NCBI RefSeq assembly: GCF_014905175.1 | Contig: NC_057793.1 | Coordinates: 2,604,001-2,668,000, forward strand | Direction of reading: 5' to 3' | Length of the DNA: 64,000 bases | DNA from: Aphidius gifuensis | Taxonomy: Eukaryota; Arthropoda; Insecta; Hymenoptera; Braconidae | Shown: positions 25,201-37,505 of the stretch, piece by piece | How the letters are laid out: each line of letters opens with the position of its first letter | How positions within the stretch are numbered: the stretch's first letter is position 1 | Notes under the pieces: model-generated | Database searches by the model: none | What the model was told of the DNA's origin: nothing | The model's input: the letters and a program-made list of their open reading frames with translations, nothing else | Made by a program: the position numbers and the translations under genes

Positions 25201-28200
25201 AAAGAAGCTTTATATCGCGATGATTCTATTAGATATTAATTTATTTGTTTTGATTTTCTTACCTGTTTTGAAGGTTGTTTGGTTGCTTGGCTAGGTACAA
25301 CTGGAGCAATTGGTTTACCAGCTGTTTCAGTTGTTGGAACTACATGAGCTGTTGGAACAACCTAAGAAAAAAATAACAAATAAATATTATTAATAAATTT
25401 TATTTATTATATATAAAAAAAAAAAAAAAAAAAGAATAAAAAAATTACATTTTCAATTTTAAATGATGATGTTTGTTTATCAAAATGTCTTTTTTGTTGT
25501 TCTAAACTATTTTTAGCTTGAAGTAATTCAAGTTCAACTTTTTGTCTTTGTAATTCTAATAATTCTTTTTGTTTTTTTAATAATTGTTCTCTCATTGCAG
25601 CTTCAGTTTCAGTGTCAACATCAGATTCTTTTTCTGTTGTTATTGGAACCAATGATGCAGGAGTTGCTTGAGACTATTGAAAAAAAAAAAAATAAAAAAA
25701 AATATTCAATCATCTTTGTTTTTCATTATATACAACAAATAAATTTAATCTTATTTTGTTTATTTATTTATTTACCATAGTTAAAAAACGAGGATTAAGA
25801 TGAATTGATCCTGATGGAATTCCTGGTGGTGGATCTTTAGCAACTGGCCAAGCTGGATCCATACTACTAACTCGTAAATCAAGAGAATATAGTTTTTGAG
25901 GAGAAAAAACATCTTTCCATGTTTGTCGTAATTTCCACATACTTGATCTCGTTGTTTCATCAACCTGTTTACTCATTAAAAAATCATTTGAAATATTGCT
26001 ACTGATTAGCAATTGTTCATATTATTTTTCATACTATATAATATGAAAAATTTCAATTCCAAATCCAGCGACAAATAATTTTTTCTATTTTAAAAATATA
26101 CAATAAAATTTAGTTGTAATATTTCATCGATTTTTGTCTATAGCACCATGAGGGTAATGAACTATCGACCAAACTAGAATCATTCATTATTCGTGATATA
26201 AAAACATTTAAAAAAAAAATTCTAATAATCTTATTTATTCTCCAAAGAAACATCAAACACTTTTTATTTTTTTCTCTCACTAATTTAACATTGAAAAATA
26301 ACAAAATAAATATATTTTCATAAAATTATTGTCGCTGTTTTTGTATTAAAAATAAATAAATAGATTAATAATAATGAACAATTAAATAAACAATTAAATT
26401 ACCTTCTCAAATACACCAGAAAATGTTTTGACAATTTTTATGGCGAAGAGATTTAAATATGCTCCACTAACATTCTTGACGATTGAGTCGATGAGATAAA
26501 GGACTGGTAGCTTGATCTCGGGTCTCACCTGAATAAAACAACAACAACACTATCCGACTGTTCCAAACACGTTCACTTCCATCTCGATATACATATATAT
26601 AATAAATTATTTACATTTATTTATATATATATACCAATAATAACTAAGTACTTATAAATTAATAAAAATAATAATACTCTTAAATCTAATAATAACTGTT
26701 GTTCCTTTTTTTTTTTTTTTGAATTTATTATTAAATAATAATTTATCATCTTCAAAGTATCACCATCAAGTTCTGCTTCACAGAAAAAATTAGAAAAATT
26801 AAATAAAAAAGTAAATAAATAATACATATTTACAGAAATATTGTTTGTTTTTTTTCTTTTTTAAAGAGACAGTAGTATATTTTTATTTATCCACTCGATT
26901 AATGTCCAAAATATAAATCTTTTTAATAAGTAAAATAATTAATTTAATAATCAATTTTTATGTTTTTTTTTTTGATCATTTATTTTCTTATTTTTTTTTG
27001 TTTTTTTTTTTGGACACATTATTGCTTGTCGAATTTCAGCCGAAGAGATATGTTGGATATTATATTTAGATAAATATTATGATATGTATTGTTGATAACA
27101 AAAAGATATAATAATGTTTAGATAATAATAAAAAAAAAAAAATTTATAAGAAATAGAGAAACAAGAGTAAAAAAAGAATGTTGAGAAAACAAACGATAGC
27201 GGTGTGAATGTTCGATGGTGTAAAAACGGTACTTTATTTGTATTTTTTTTCATTTTATTATTAATTATTTTTTTTCCACATTGTAAATTCATAATACTGA
27301 AATATCACAGTCGTCTTTTTTATTTTTTTTTGTCAATTATTAACTTTATAGTTTTTTTTTAAATATATTTTTTGTGTAGAACACGGTGAAAAGCTGAAAA
27401 TAAAAACCTGCCTATCTTCAAAGTTGTATTTTATATAAATTTATTTTTTTTTATTTATATTTTCGATTAGAATTGAGAAATATATTTTAAGTGAATTTTT
27501 GTGCGTTAATGCTCGGTGCTGACATTCGTGAGCTTACATGTAAAAAATAATTTTTAAACCCCGACAATTTGTACCCAGTCGTTTCGACTTGAATAAAGCC
27601 TTGATAATAATTTTTTTTAATTTTTTAATATTAAAATAAAAACAACGAAAGAAAAAATGTATAAATAAAATTATTTAAATGACTTTAATTTAACTTTTAA
27701 AATTTATTGAACTTTTTTTTTTGTTATCTGTTGTTTTTAAATAAAAAACTGATAAAGTATCACGACAATTATTCCAAAAAAAATATAAATAAATAAACAA
27801 CACATTGTTTTTAATAAAAATTCAAATTCATTAAATAAATAATGATAAAAATATTATGAAAATAAATCTCTCAATTATTTAATAATCATTGCAAAATATT
27901 TATACAAAAAAAAAAAATAAAATAAATGATAGTTATTTATTATAGTTATAAATTATATAATTAGAAAATAAAAAAAATAAAAAATTCTCAGCTTTATTCA
28001 ATCGACTAACAACTGGGTTTTAAAATAAAAAAAAAAAAATTTCATAAAATGTCATAATACAGCATCGTCGTTTAAATGTATAAACATTCAATAACAATAA
28101 ATTTAATGACAAGGAATAATCAAGACATTGTAATATCGTCATTGGATAAAATATTTACTAATAATAAAAAATATCCAAAATGACAAACTACTATTTCACT

Positions 28201-28776
28201 AACATTATTTAATAATATTATTGATAGCCTAGATAAACTTGTTATTATTTTATCCCAATTTAAGTGAAAATAAATTTCAACTTTCTAATACTTTCAAATA
28301 TAATTTTCGTGTTTTTTTTTGTTTTTGTTTTTCATAAATAAATATTTAATAATAAATAAAAAAGAAAAAAAAAATATAACAAATATTGGATATAACCTTG
28401 AGATTAATAAATTATTTTTAAAAAAAAAATTAAAAAAAAAAAAACAATTACAAATAAATTTTAAACCGATTTTTTTTTGAATTATTGTTTTTGTTGAGAA
28501 AAAAAATGAAATATTTAAGGGTTTAACCATGTTTGATTTAGTTTTTGTTTCTTTTTTTTGTTTTAATAATCGCTTGTTGTTAAATTTATTAAACTACGGA
28601 TGATAAATAACCTTTTCTAAGTGATTCTCAACGGCTTCGACGATTGCTGATGCGTGTTCAACATTGTCATCGGCAAGCATTGTTAGCATATTGATAAGAG
28701 GCTTGCTGTTTAATGTTAAATCCGATAACGATGAGATGTACTCCTCAGCAATTTCCTTTGATTTTGTAGATGTCAT
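19276..28776 (-). CDS. Pcf11: Pcf11, pre-mRNA cleavage complex II subunit
   Basis: Links the RNA polymerase II CTD to 3'-end cleavage and transcription termination in the nucleus. Ten minus-strand exons: 28612-28776, 26403-26528, 25776-25964, 25449-25673, 25263-25361, 23701-25156, 23494-23599, 20549-23405, 19697-20231 and 19276-19610, giving 2030 residues with consistent phases. Residues 1-140 are the CTD-interacting domain (SLSDLTLNSKPLINMLTMLA; VLYLIDSIVKNV; KLYSLDLRVSSMDPAWP). A Gln/Glu/Leu-rich coiled coil covers about 180-230. A long Ser/Asn/Lys/Arg-rich disordered part follows, with homopolymeric Asn, Ser and Asp runs. A conserved insect/vertebrate region with DPREIGF lies at about 1200-1430. 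Two zinc fingers near 1605 and 1705 flank the Clp1-binding RPWYYD segment, and the tail is acidic. Exon 6 uses a GTCAGT donor. Intron 1 is about 2.1 kb. Confidence 0.95.
26529..28611 (-). other. Pcf11 intron 1
   Basis: Splits the CID-coding sequence. AT-rich without further coding evidence. A slightly GC-richer part near 27370-27600 could contain regulatory sequence but shows no frame. Confidence 0.6.
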
Positions 28777-31700
28777 TTTGATTTTTTTTTTTCAAATGAT
28801 ATTGTAAAACGTCAAATTAAGCTGTTAAAATCCTTTGCCAAGTTGACAAAATTCCAAATTCTAGATAAAAAAAAATACAATAAATAATTAGTTGTTTGTT
28901 TTTTCAAAATTATTTCATTATAAATTAATTAAATATGATTTAACACATCATCATATGTGTAAATAATATTAATATTTAATAATTTACAAAATTGAGCAAT
29001 AAATTTAACAAAAAATTGCAAATCTCATCAGTTTTTTTTTGTGTTAAAAATAAAATAAAAAAATGTTGTAAAGTCTGGTTATTACAAGATGAATTTAGAT
29101 GTTTTATTGAGTAATGACATTTAAAGAGATCACTAAATTACATTAATGTCAATAATAATTTTCCTTTTTTTTTTTATAAATTATACGTTTTTTGAGGTTA
29201 AAGCAATTATTCAAGGTAAATTATTGATTTTGTTTGTCAAGTTGTTCAAACTTTTTAACGTGACATAAAATCACCTGTTCAATTAATCAAATTAACAATT
29301 ATACATGTATGATTTATATACAACATTAATTTTTAATTTAAAAATGAAAATTATATTTACTAATGAAAAAATAATGAGTTCATTGAGTTTATTTTTGGAG
29401 TCATGTTAAATTTATGTGCGTTCATTAAAAAAATATTTAAAAAATAGAAAATTCTTAAAATAATTATTAGAATTATGGAACCATATTTAACAGGTATTCA
29501 AGCAACTGATTATCATGTTACAAATTTTTATAAATAAAAATAGAAAATTAAATTAAAAAAAATAAAAAAATAATCGTCTCAAATGTCAATGTTTTTTCAT
29601 ATCTTCACACGGCAACACAACACAGCTACAACACATTTTTATTTTATTTTTTATAAATAATTTACTAATCTATTTTTTAGCTATCTTAAAAATTTATATT
29701 AATATTACTAAATAAATTAATAAATTAGAACAAATAGCTATTTAATAAAAAAAAACTAAACTATCATTAAAAAATCGCATTATTATTATTATTTTTTAAA
29801 TAATTTATATAACTGTTAAAATGAAGTTTGCATTAGATAAAAAAATAAAAGAATAAAAGAATAAATGAATTATTTATTAACTTATTATATTATTTATCAA
29901 GATGCACATGATAACAGATAAAAAAAAAAAAAGCTTTGGCCTTGATGGAATGTGGTGAGGTACTTGAAATAACCAAAAAAATTTCACCAGATTGATTAAT
30001 CTCTCTAAAAAAAAACAGCTAAAAACTACAAAATTAATATAAAAAAACAAAAAAAAATAATAACAGCTGTATGGACTCGCGACATAACCACGTAGACAAT
30101 AAATTACTATTTATTGTATGACAAAAGGATTAACAAAAAAAAAGTAACAGAACGATGATGATGATGATGAAAAAAAAAAAAAAAAAAAACGACAATTTGT
30201 GTTAGGTAAACTGGACATTTTTTTTGTTAAACATCTTATCGAATATGGTGAAGTTTAATGCATTACCTTATCGTGGCATATTTATTTTTAGCTGGCTATT
30301 ATCCTAGAATATTAATAGATGTAAAATATTGATGTAACAAATTAACTTTTTCACCTTTATCACAATTAAAAAAAAAAAAAAAATAACACACTACGGTTGA
30401 TTTACTTGCTCCTTTTTACACTGCGTACGCGAACGTTAATCTCTGTAAAATAAAATGGCGGCTTGTGTGTTGTTTGCTTTTTTTTTTTTCTCTTTTTTTT
30501 TTTGTTGAATATATTTTTGTGTCGATGATTGTGATTGGTTGGTTGCATTAACAAAACATGGCGTTCATTGAAAAATTGACGAATCACTAAATGCCATATA
30601 TATTTGTTGGCCTATTAAAATATTCACATTTAAAAATGGCGTTGATGTTGGTAGACTTGATTTAAAAAGCGCTATATTTTAAATATTTTTATTTTACATA
30701 ATTATTATTATTATTTATGTATTATTTGAATCATGAAAACTAGGGGTCGACTAGTCTTGATAATATAAATAAAATTTTAAAAAGGAATGGAATAAAAAAG
30801 AGTCGATTTAAAATAATGCTAGAAGAATTTTTTATTTATTTAAACATTGTTGTTAAATACATGATTAAATTTAAAAAAAAAAACATAATAAAATTAGAGG
30901 TAATTAAACAAATTAAAATTACATTGAAAATTCAAGTCAAAAAATTTTTTAATTTATTTTATTAATATTATTAAATGCATGATTATAATTAAAAAAAAAA
31001 TTGAAATATTATGGAAAAGTTATTTTGTTAAAAATAATTAACTAAAAGTAATTTTGATAATTTTTTTTTTTTTATTATTTTAAAATAGTTTTATAAATTT
31101 TTTTGTATAAATTTTTGGGTTTTTTTTTTTATTAATATAATTACAATTATTAGAAAAATTATTTACGTATTAAAAAAATTATTATTTATTTTATTTTCCG
31201 CAATTAATTGATTTGATTGCTAATAACATATCAAATGTAAAAATATTAATATTAAAATATAGTCAACAATTTGCGACAGTCATTTTGTTACATAATACAT
31301 AATTTTTATATTTATTTTCGCATAATTATTATTTATTATTTATTAATATTCATTCCATTCATGTCTCTGTGATCAGACTTTGAAGTACACAGTAATTTTT
31401 TTCTTCTACTAGAAAAATTATTACAATCAAAAGTACTTGGTAGTATAAAAAATATATAAAAAATTAATAGTACATCACAAAAATTTGGTCTACAGCATGA
31501 TTATATTATCTCTATTATCACTACTATTTATCAATTAATAAAGCATTCAGGAACAAAATAAAAAACTATTTCTCATAATGAATAATGGAGTACACTTAAT
31601 TTGCATTAAATTAACCAGTAATCTACTCAGGTAACTATTGTCAGATGTAAAAATTAAATGGAAAAATTATTCTATCAATACTGGACTTTTTGTGAACTAC

Positions 31701-32077
31701 CAATAAAATAAATATTAAAAAAAATATTCAAATATTTATGTTAAAACTCGTCATAAATCATAAATTTGTTGCCTAAAAAAATAATTAGTATATGGCACTC
31801 AAATTTGTCTATATTATATCTATATAGTTGATCATTCTTAATATTTAAAATTAATTTAGTTATGTACATGTGTTTTTTTTAACACAGGGCATTATGTTAA
31901 GTTAGATTTACCTTGCAATGATGCTTCAATTGCAGCTGGTGCTCAGATTATTTCTTCTTCTTCTCTGTTGATGATGTCAATTGTTTTATTTACAATTATT
32001 TTAAATTTTTTACTAGTAGTTATGTCATTTGATTTATTGATGATATCATCATCATCAACATAATTTAGTACTGGAAT
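28777..32077. other. Pcf11 5' leader/promoter region and 3' flank of the Pcf11-like gene
   Basis: No protein-coding signal. On the minus strand a probable 5'UTR acceptor (TTTATCTAG) occurs near 28863. A CpG-containing patch at about 30395-30480, with a minus-strand GCAA|GTAAAT donor near 30403, could be the first non-coding exon and promoter of Pcf11. The rest is AT-rich spacer, and the part below 32077 is 3'UTR of the Pcf11-like gene. Confidence 0.4.
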
Positions 32078-33604
32078 TTAAATTCCTTCTTTTGGCTCAG
32101 ATTTAATTATTTCATCACTTTCAACTTCATCTTCTTCTTCTTCTTCTTCTTCTTCTTCAATACGTTTTTTGTGATCATCAAGGCAAACTTGATGATAATT
32201 TTTACCCTTAAAAGCAACAGCTTCAAGTGAATGCCATTCGTCTTCATCATTCATCCAAATATCTTCAAATTTTTCATAACAACCTGGACATTTTTCATTT
32301 TTAAATGGTGCACTAATAATTATTATTTCTTCAACTTGTTCAACTTTGTCTTCTTCTTTTTGTGTCTCAAAAAAACTTGCTTTACGATCTTCTTCAGCTT
32401 CAATTTCATCAGATCGCATCCAATCATTAATATTATAATACCATGATCTTGAATTAACTGTTTTAGCTGCAGCTTTTTCTTTTCTAGCTTGACGAAAATG
32501 CCAATCTAAATGTTGATCATATGTCTCAATTGAATTTGATGTAAATCTAAGACCACAATTACCACATGGTGTACCAGTATACAATGCTGCTACTAAATCT
32601 GGTCGTTTAATTTTCAATGTTTTTGGCTCATCAAATGATACTTCAATTATTTCTGGTTCTTTTTTTACTTCAATATTTAATTTATTATTATCACTGAGTT
32701 GTTGAACAAGACCACTTTCAAGTAAATTTTGATATAATGCATTTATATCAAGTTTTGGTGAAGAAGATCCTACTGAACTTGGTGAAGAAGATCCTGAACT
32801 TGTTGCACCAGGTGGACTTGGTGAAGGTAAAGATGTTGTAATTCTTGTTGCAATGGATTGATTATTATTGCTATTATTAAATTGTTGATGTGAACCATTG
32901 AATTTATTTATTGCACCAGGTAAATTTGGTGGAGGATATGGCATTGTATTTCTTGTTGCTAATAATTGATTATTATTATTGTTAGTATAAACCTGTTGAT
33001 GTGAGCCATTAAATTTATTCATTGCACCAGGTGAATTTGGTGGAGGATAAGTTAATGTATTTCTAGTCATAAATACTGGATTATGATAATTTTTATTAAA
33101 TTGTTGATGTGAACCATTAAATTTATTTATTGCACCAGGTGCAGAATTTGCAGGTGGAGAATAAATTTTATTTCTTGTTGTAAATACTGGAGTATAATAG
33201 TTTTTATTAAATTGTTGTAGTGGTTGTTGTTGTTGTTGTTGATGATGTGGATAACCTGGTGGAGGTTGACTAAATAATGGCTGTTGCCATTTGAGACTAG
33301 ATTTACCACCTTGATTATCAGAACAACTATTAACTTGTTCAATTTTATTTTTCTTTAAAATTGGACTATCAGTATTATAATTATAATGATCATGTCTTCT
33401 TTTAGTTGAATTAAATTGCATGTAATTTACAAAACCTGGTGGATTAATAGCTGTAGCTGCAACAGCTGGTACTGCAGGATTTTTCATGTTCCTGATTCGA
33501 GGATCTCGAGGCGATTGTTGTTGCATTATCTGTTGTCGATGTTGAATTTGTAAATTCATGAATTTATTTTGCTGTTTTTGAAACGTTTCCATTGGCATCA
33601 TCAT
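32078..33604 (-). CDS. Pcf11-like protein lacking the CTD-interacting domain
   Basis: An intronless frame of 508 residues that matches only the C-terminal part of Pcf11 about 3.3 kb away; roughly half of the aligned residues are identical by eye. Conserved are the LDINALYQNLLESGLV segment, KKEPEIIEVSFDEPKTLKIK, zinc finger 1 (CGNCGLRF..HLDWHFR), the Clp1-contact segment SRSWYYNINDW, and zinc finger 2 (CPGC..YHQVCLDDH). An acidic poly-Glu tail follows. The N-terminus keeps short echoes of upstream Pcf11 exons (SPRDPRIR; KRRHDH) but has no CID, so it should not bind the polymerase CTD. Residues 130-271 are four copies of a roughly 36-residue Asn/Pro-rich repeat. A minus-strand acceptor just upstream (ATATTTGCAG near 33627) and an AAG|GTATGT donor near 33934 suggest a 5'UTR intron and therefore expression. 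The function is inferred only: a Clp1-binding cleavage-factor variant. Confidence 0.88.
   Translation of the reverse strand: MMMPMETFQKQQNKFMNLQIQHRQQIMQQQSPRDPRIRNMKNPAVPAVAATAINPPGFVNYMQFNSTKRRHDHYNYNTDSPILKKNKIEQVNSCSDNQGGKSSLKWQQPLFSQPPPGYPHHQQQQQQPLQQFNKNYYTPVFTTRNKIYSPPANSAPGAINKFNGSHQQFNKNYHNPVFMTRNTLTYPPPNSPGAMNKFNGSHQQVYTNNNNNQLLATRNTMPYPPPNLPGAINKFNGSHQQFNNSNNNQSIATRITTSLPSPSPPGATSSGSSSPSSVGSSSPKLDINALYQNLLESGLVQQLSDNNKLNIEVKKEPEIIEVSFDEPKTLKIKRPDLVAALYTGTPCGNCGLRFTSNSIETYDQHLDWHFRQARKEKAAAKTVNSRSWYYNINDWMRSDEIEAEEDRKASFFETQKEEDKVEQVEEIIIISAPFKNEKCPGCYEKFEDIWMNDEDEWHSLEAVAFKGKNYHQVCLDDHKKRIEEEEEEEEEDEVESDEIIKSEPKEGI
32792..33217 (-). repeat. Four tandem ~108-bp coding repeats in the Pcf11-like gene
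   Basis: The unit begins QQFNKNY, has a central TRN motif and a PPPNSPGA motif, and ends NKFNGSH. Copies start at residues 130, 167, 203 and 240; the fourth is degenerate. Pcf11 itself has no such array. Confidence 0.85.
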
Positions 33605-33934
33605 TTTGATTTTTCAGGTAACTGCAAATATATAAAATAAAAAATTATAAATATTTTTTCTTTTCAAAATAATTTAAGTTTGTTTATTATTATAAACAAT
33701 TATTAATAATAATATTTAATTTTTGTAACAGGTATTTAAATATTATTAATTATAAATAATAAAATATATTTAATTTTGTAAAAAAAACATGACCACGTTT
33801 TTGGAGCGCATATACATAATAATAATCACAAATACGTATCGCACACGTTTTACATTTTTTTTATTTTTATAAAATACTAATTATTGTCATTGTCTAATTT
33901 TTATTAAATAATTTAAAGTGTTATGTGACATACC

Positions 33935-34620
33935 TTATTAATATTGAGTTGATAATTGAGATAAATTTAAATGCTGATAAAACTTTTATTTACTTTCGAG
34001 CACGTTTTTGTTTATTTGGTAGCTTACGCAATTTCTAACGACCAAGCAAGCACGAGGCGAGAGCACAAATGAGCTGAATTGGCTGGTCCAGACCAGTCTC
34101 CAAAGCAATCAGCTGATCCAACCTTAACCTGATATTTTCCACATGGGCTCTCTCTTAATCCCCTCTCTTTTTGTCTGTTCAAAAACTAGAAATGCGCCAA
34201 TCCGAGAGCACATGTTGTTGAGGTTCCTCTTTTGGCCACCAGTTGCTGTCAATACCGGCTACAAAGATTACTCTTTTATCAGTTCCGACATAATTTTATT
34301 TTTTTTTCTCAAGTACTACCAACACTATCAACAAAATCATCATAAAAAAAAAACAAAAAAAATAAAACGTCAATGTGTACCTGACAGATGTGACAGCTAG
34401 AATATAAAAAAAAAAATAAAAAAGGAAAAAAAGAGTTTTCTCTCAGCAAGTAAATAAAATTCATCAAAATGTCAATAATATGACAAGTGGTTTATTTAAT
34501 ACCCATGAAAAAAAAATAATGTATTAATTAATAATATCAAATTATTTTAAAGATAATGTTTAAAATTATTGTTGTATTTATAATTTTATAAAAAAAAACA
34601 GTCGACAAGGTGAGTGAACA
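33935..34620. promoter_or_regulatory. Divergent promoter region, Pcf11-like (-) / Rab30 (+)
   Basis: The least AT-rich non-coding stretch in this part of the window (about 34020-34300), lying between two divergent genes. A plus-strand CAAG|GTGAGT donor at about 34608-34617 could end a Rab30 leader exon. An open frame at 34143-34400 has no recognisable features and is not called. Confidence 0.4.
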
Positions 34621-34776
34621 AGGAAAGTGGCATTCTCTTAAATGGAGCACTAGTGTATTACAATATTACAGAAAAATAATAATAACAGTAAAATAACGGT
34701 TTTCTTTTTTTGTTAATAATTTATAATAAATTAAAAAAAGTAAAATAAACATTAACAATACGTATAAACAAATGCA

Positions 34777-36149
34777 ATGGAGGACTACAAATTTTTATTT
34801 AAAGTCGTACTTGTTGGTAATGCTGGAGTTGGAAAAACATGTCTTGTTCGTAGATTTACACAGGTAAATATATATTTTTAATAATAAATAAATTAATAAA
34901 TAACAAAATAAAATTTACAATTTAAGCTACATATTATTATTATTATTTGTATTAATTAAAATAACTCATGACATCATCATGTTAAAAAAAAATTAAAACT
35001 CATCATAAAAAATATTTGATTTTTTTATATTTCTGTTATTTGTTTTTAAAAAAAATGTTATTAATAAATTGGAAAATAATATTTATAATAATAAGCATTA
35101 AAATGTTTTTTTATTTTTTTTAAATAGGGATTGTTTCCACCTGGACAAGGAGCAACGATTGGTGTTGACTTTATGATTAAAACAGTTGAAGTAGAAAATG
35201 AAAAAGTCAAGGTAAAAATATATTTTAAAATTAATTTTTATATTTTTAAAATTTTGTTTGTTTATGATAAATATATGTCATTTAATATGATAAAATTTTT
35301 TTGTTTTTTATAGCTTCAAATATGGGACACAGCTGGTCAAGAAAGATTTCGGTATTTAAAATTAATTTTTAACTAATTTAATAATAAAGTTAATCTTAAT
35401 TTAATATTAATAATTATTTTAAAAATGTATTTTATTTATCACTAAATTATTGTTTTAAAAGTTCATTTAGCTAAAGAATATTTTATTATTTATTTAAATA
35501 ACGCTTCAAGTTAAAATTGACCAGAAAATTAAAATTTTATTTGATATCTAAAAATGGTATTTTAATTATTTATTATTATTTTTTAATTACAGATCTATTA
35601 CACAGAGTTATTACAGATCAGCTCATGCATTGATACTCGTTTATGATATATCATGTCAACCTACATTTGATTGTTTGCCCGATTGGCTCAGAGAAATTGA
35701 AGAATATGCTAGTAATAAAGTACTGAGGATACTTGTTGGTAAGAATTTTTAATAAATTAATTTATAAAAACAAAGCTATAATAAAAATAAAATTTTTTAG
35801 GCAACAAAATTGACAGAGAAGACAGGGAAATTCCAACTCATGTTGGTGAAGAATTTGCTCAACGTCATGGAATGTATTTTTTAGAAACATCAGCTAAAGA
35901 GGCTGAAAATGTTGAAAGACTATTTATGGAAATTGCTGCTGAGCTAATGGAGGTAATAAATAATAATAAAATATTATTTATTACTTATCAATTGAATACT
36001 ATCTAAAAATATAATTTATCTTTTATATTTTTTTACAGCAAGCACGCAGCAAAGAGCTTCCAAGATATGAAACAAATGCAACGTCAATAAATGGTAAAAC
36101 AACGTCAATTGGAGATAACAGTAATTGTAGCTGTAGTCGTTTTTCCTAA
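34777..36149 (+). CDS. Rab30: Small GTPase Rab30
   Basis: Golgi-associated Rab GTPase acting in membrane traffic. Exons 34777-34863, 35128-35211, 35314-35351, 35593-35738, 35801-35952 and 36039-36149 sum to 206 codons (205 residues). The P-loop GNAGVGKT is at 14-21. Switch I with GATIGVDF, the WDTAGQERFRSITQSYY switch II, NKID and ETSAKE guanine-binding motifs are all intact. GLFPPGQGATIGVDFMIKTVE is the signature that separates Rab30 from other Rabs. The C-terminus carries CSC followed by SRFS, the prenylation site. The chosen start has G at -3 and +4. Another AUG lies 5 nt upstream in a different frame. Confidence 0.97.
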
Positions 36150-37505
36150 ACTAATAACATAAATATCATAATAATACTACCATTTTTCATCAAACAAAAA
36201 AAAATATATTAAATTATTAAATCAAGACAAAAGTCTTGAATATAATATATACATAAAAAAATCGGTATAAAAAAGTAAAATAAAAAAAATTCCTTTGCTT
36301 ACAAAATATTAAAAATATTTTCAATTCAAATACAACACCAAAAAAAAAAAAAAATAGTTTTTAAAATTTTGTAAGCTTGATAGTCCTATTAATAGCCAAT
36401 AGCACATTTATAATTAAATAATTTTATTATTTATTTATTACATTTTAATTAATTATAATAAAATTGTTTGTTTTTTTTAAAAAAGTATTTATTAGTCTAA
36501 CTTTGTTTGTATTATTATCAAACGTTGATACTAGACGACACGTGATAACTGACTAAACAATTTAACATGATAAATTGTTTATTGTCGTTGATGAAAAAAA
36601 AAAAAAAATGAAAAACATAAATAATTAAATTATTGACTGGATTATTTATAACGAAAATTTATAGATAATTTTGTTATGTTTTTTTGCATAATTTTATTGA
36701 TGTTTAATTGTCAGGTATCTAATTACTAATTAGTATTTAATATTAGTATTATTATTATATTTGAATTAATATTGTAAGGTAAAAGTTTGTTTATTCATGA
36801 ATTTATAATATATTATTTACGTATCATTTAAAATTCAAATTGAAAAGAAAAAAAACTTGAAAATTTTGTTTTAAATTTTTCATTTTATTTTTTATAATTA
36901 TTATTAACTTTTAGTTATTTATTTATTATAATTTTTTTTTTTTTACTCTAGTCTTGCTTCGTACTTTGCCGAAAATTTTCAATGCCTATATTATTAGAAG
37001 TAATTTAAAAAATCAAAGTTATTGTGTATCAAAAATGGTGCTTTGAGTTCAATTAAATTATTCATCAAATACCGATGCAACATGTCAAAAAAAAAACAAG
37101 AAATTATTGAGATTAATTTTTCATTAAATTATTTGAATAACATATCAAATATTTAAATGGCAATTTTTTGGAAATTTTCTACTCAACAAGAAAATAAAAT
37201 TTCTTATAAAATTTAAGCAATACTCTAAGATATTTATAATAAAATAAAAAAATACTCAAAAAATATTTGTCAAATGAAAGAAAAAAAGGATTTTTTTTAT
37301 GTAATTTAATTGTTTTTTTTTTTTTTAAATCACATTGCACTTTTCACTGAATATTAAATTATTATTATTAAAAAAAAATGTACATATTGCCTGAATTTAT
37401 TGAATTAATTTTAGCATTATCTTTAATTTATTTATTTGAAAAAAGAAATTATTTATTACTCAATTTTTCTAATTTATTTTTTAATTATTTCGGCGTTTTT
37501 TTTAT
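36150..37505. other. Spacer between convergent Rab30 and SPATA6 homologue
   Basis: 3'UTR sequence of both genes; AT-rich, no coding signal. Confidence 0.55.

Noticed and set aside
34143..34400. Plus-strand frame beginning MGSLLIPSLFVCSK
   Set aside because: Lies in the divergent promoter region, has no family motif, and ends in homopolymer-rich sequence. Probably chance openness of a GC-relieved stretch.
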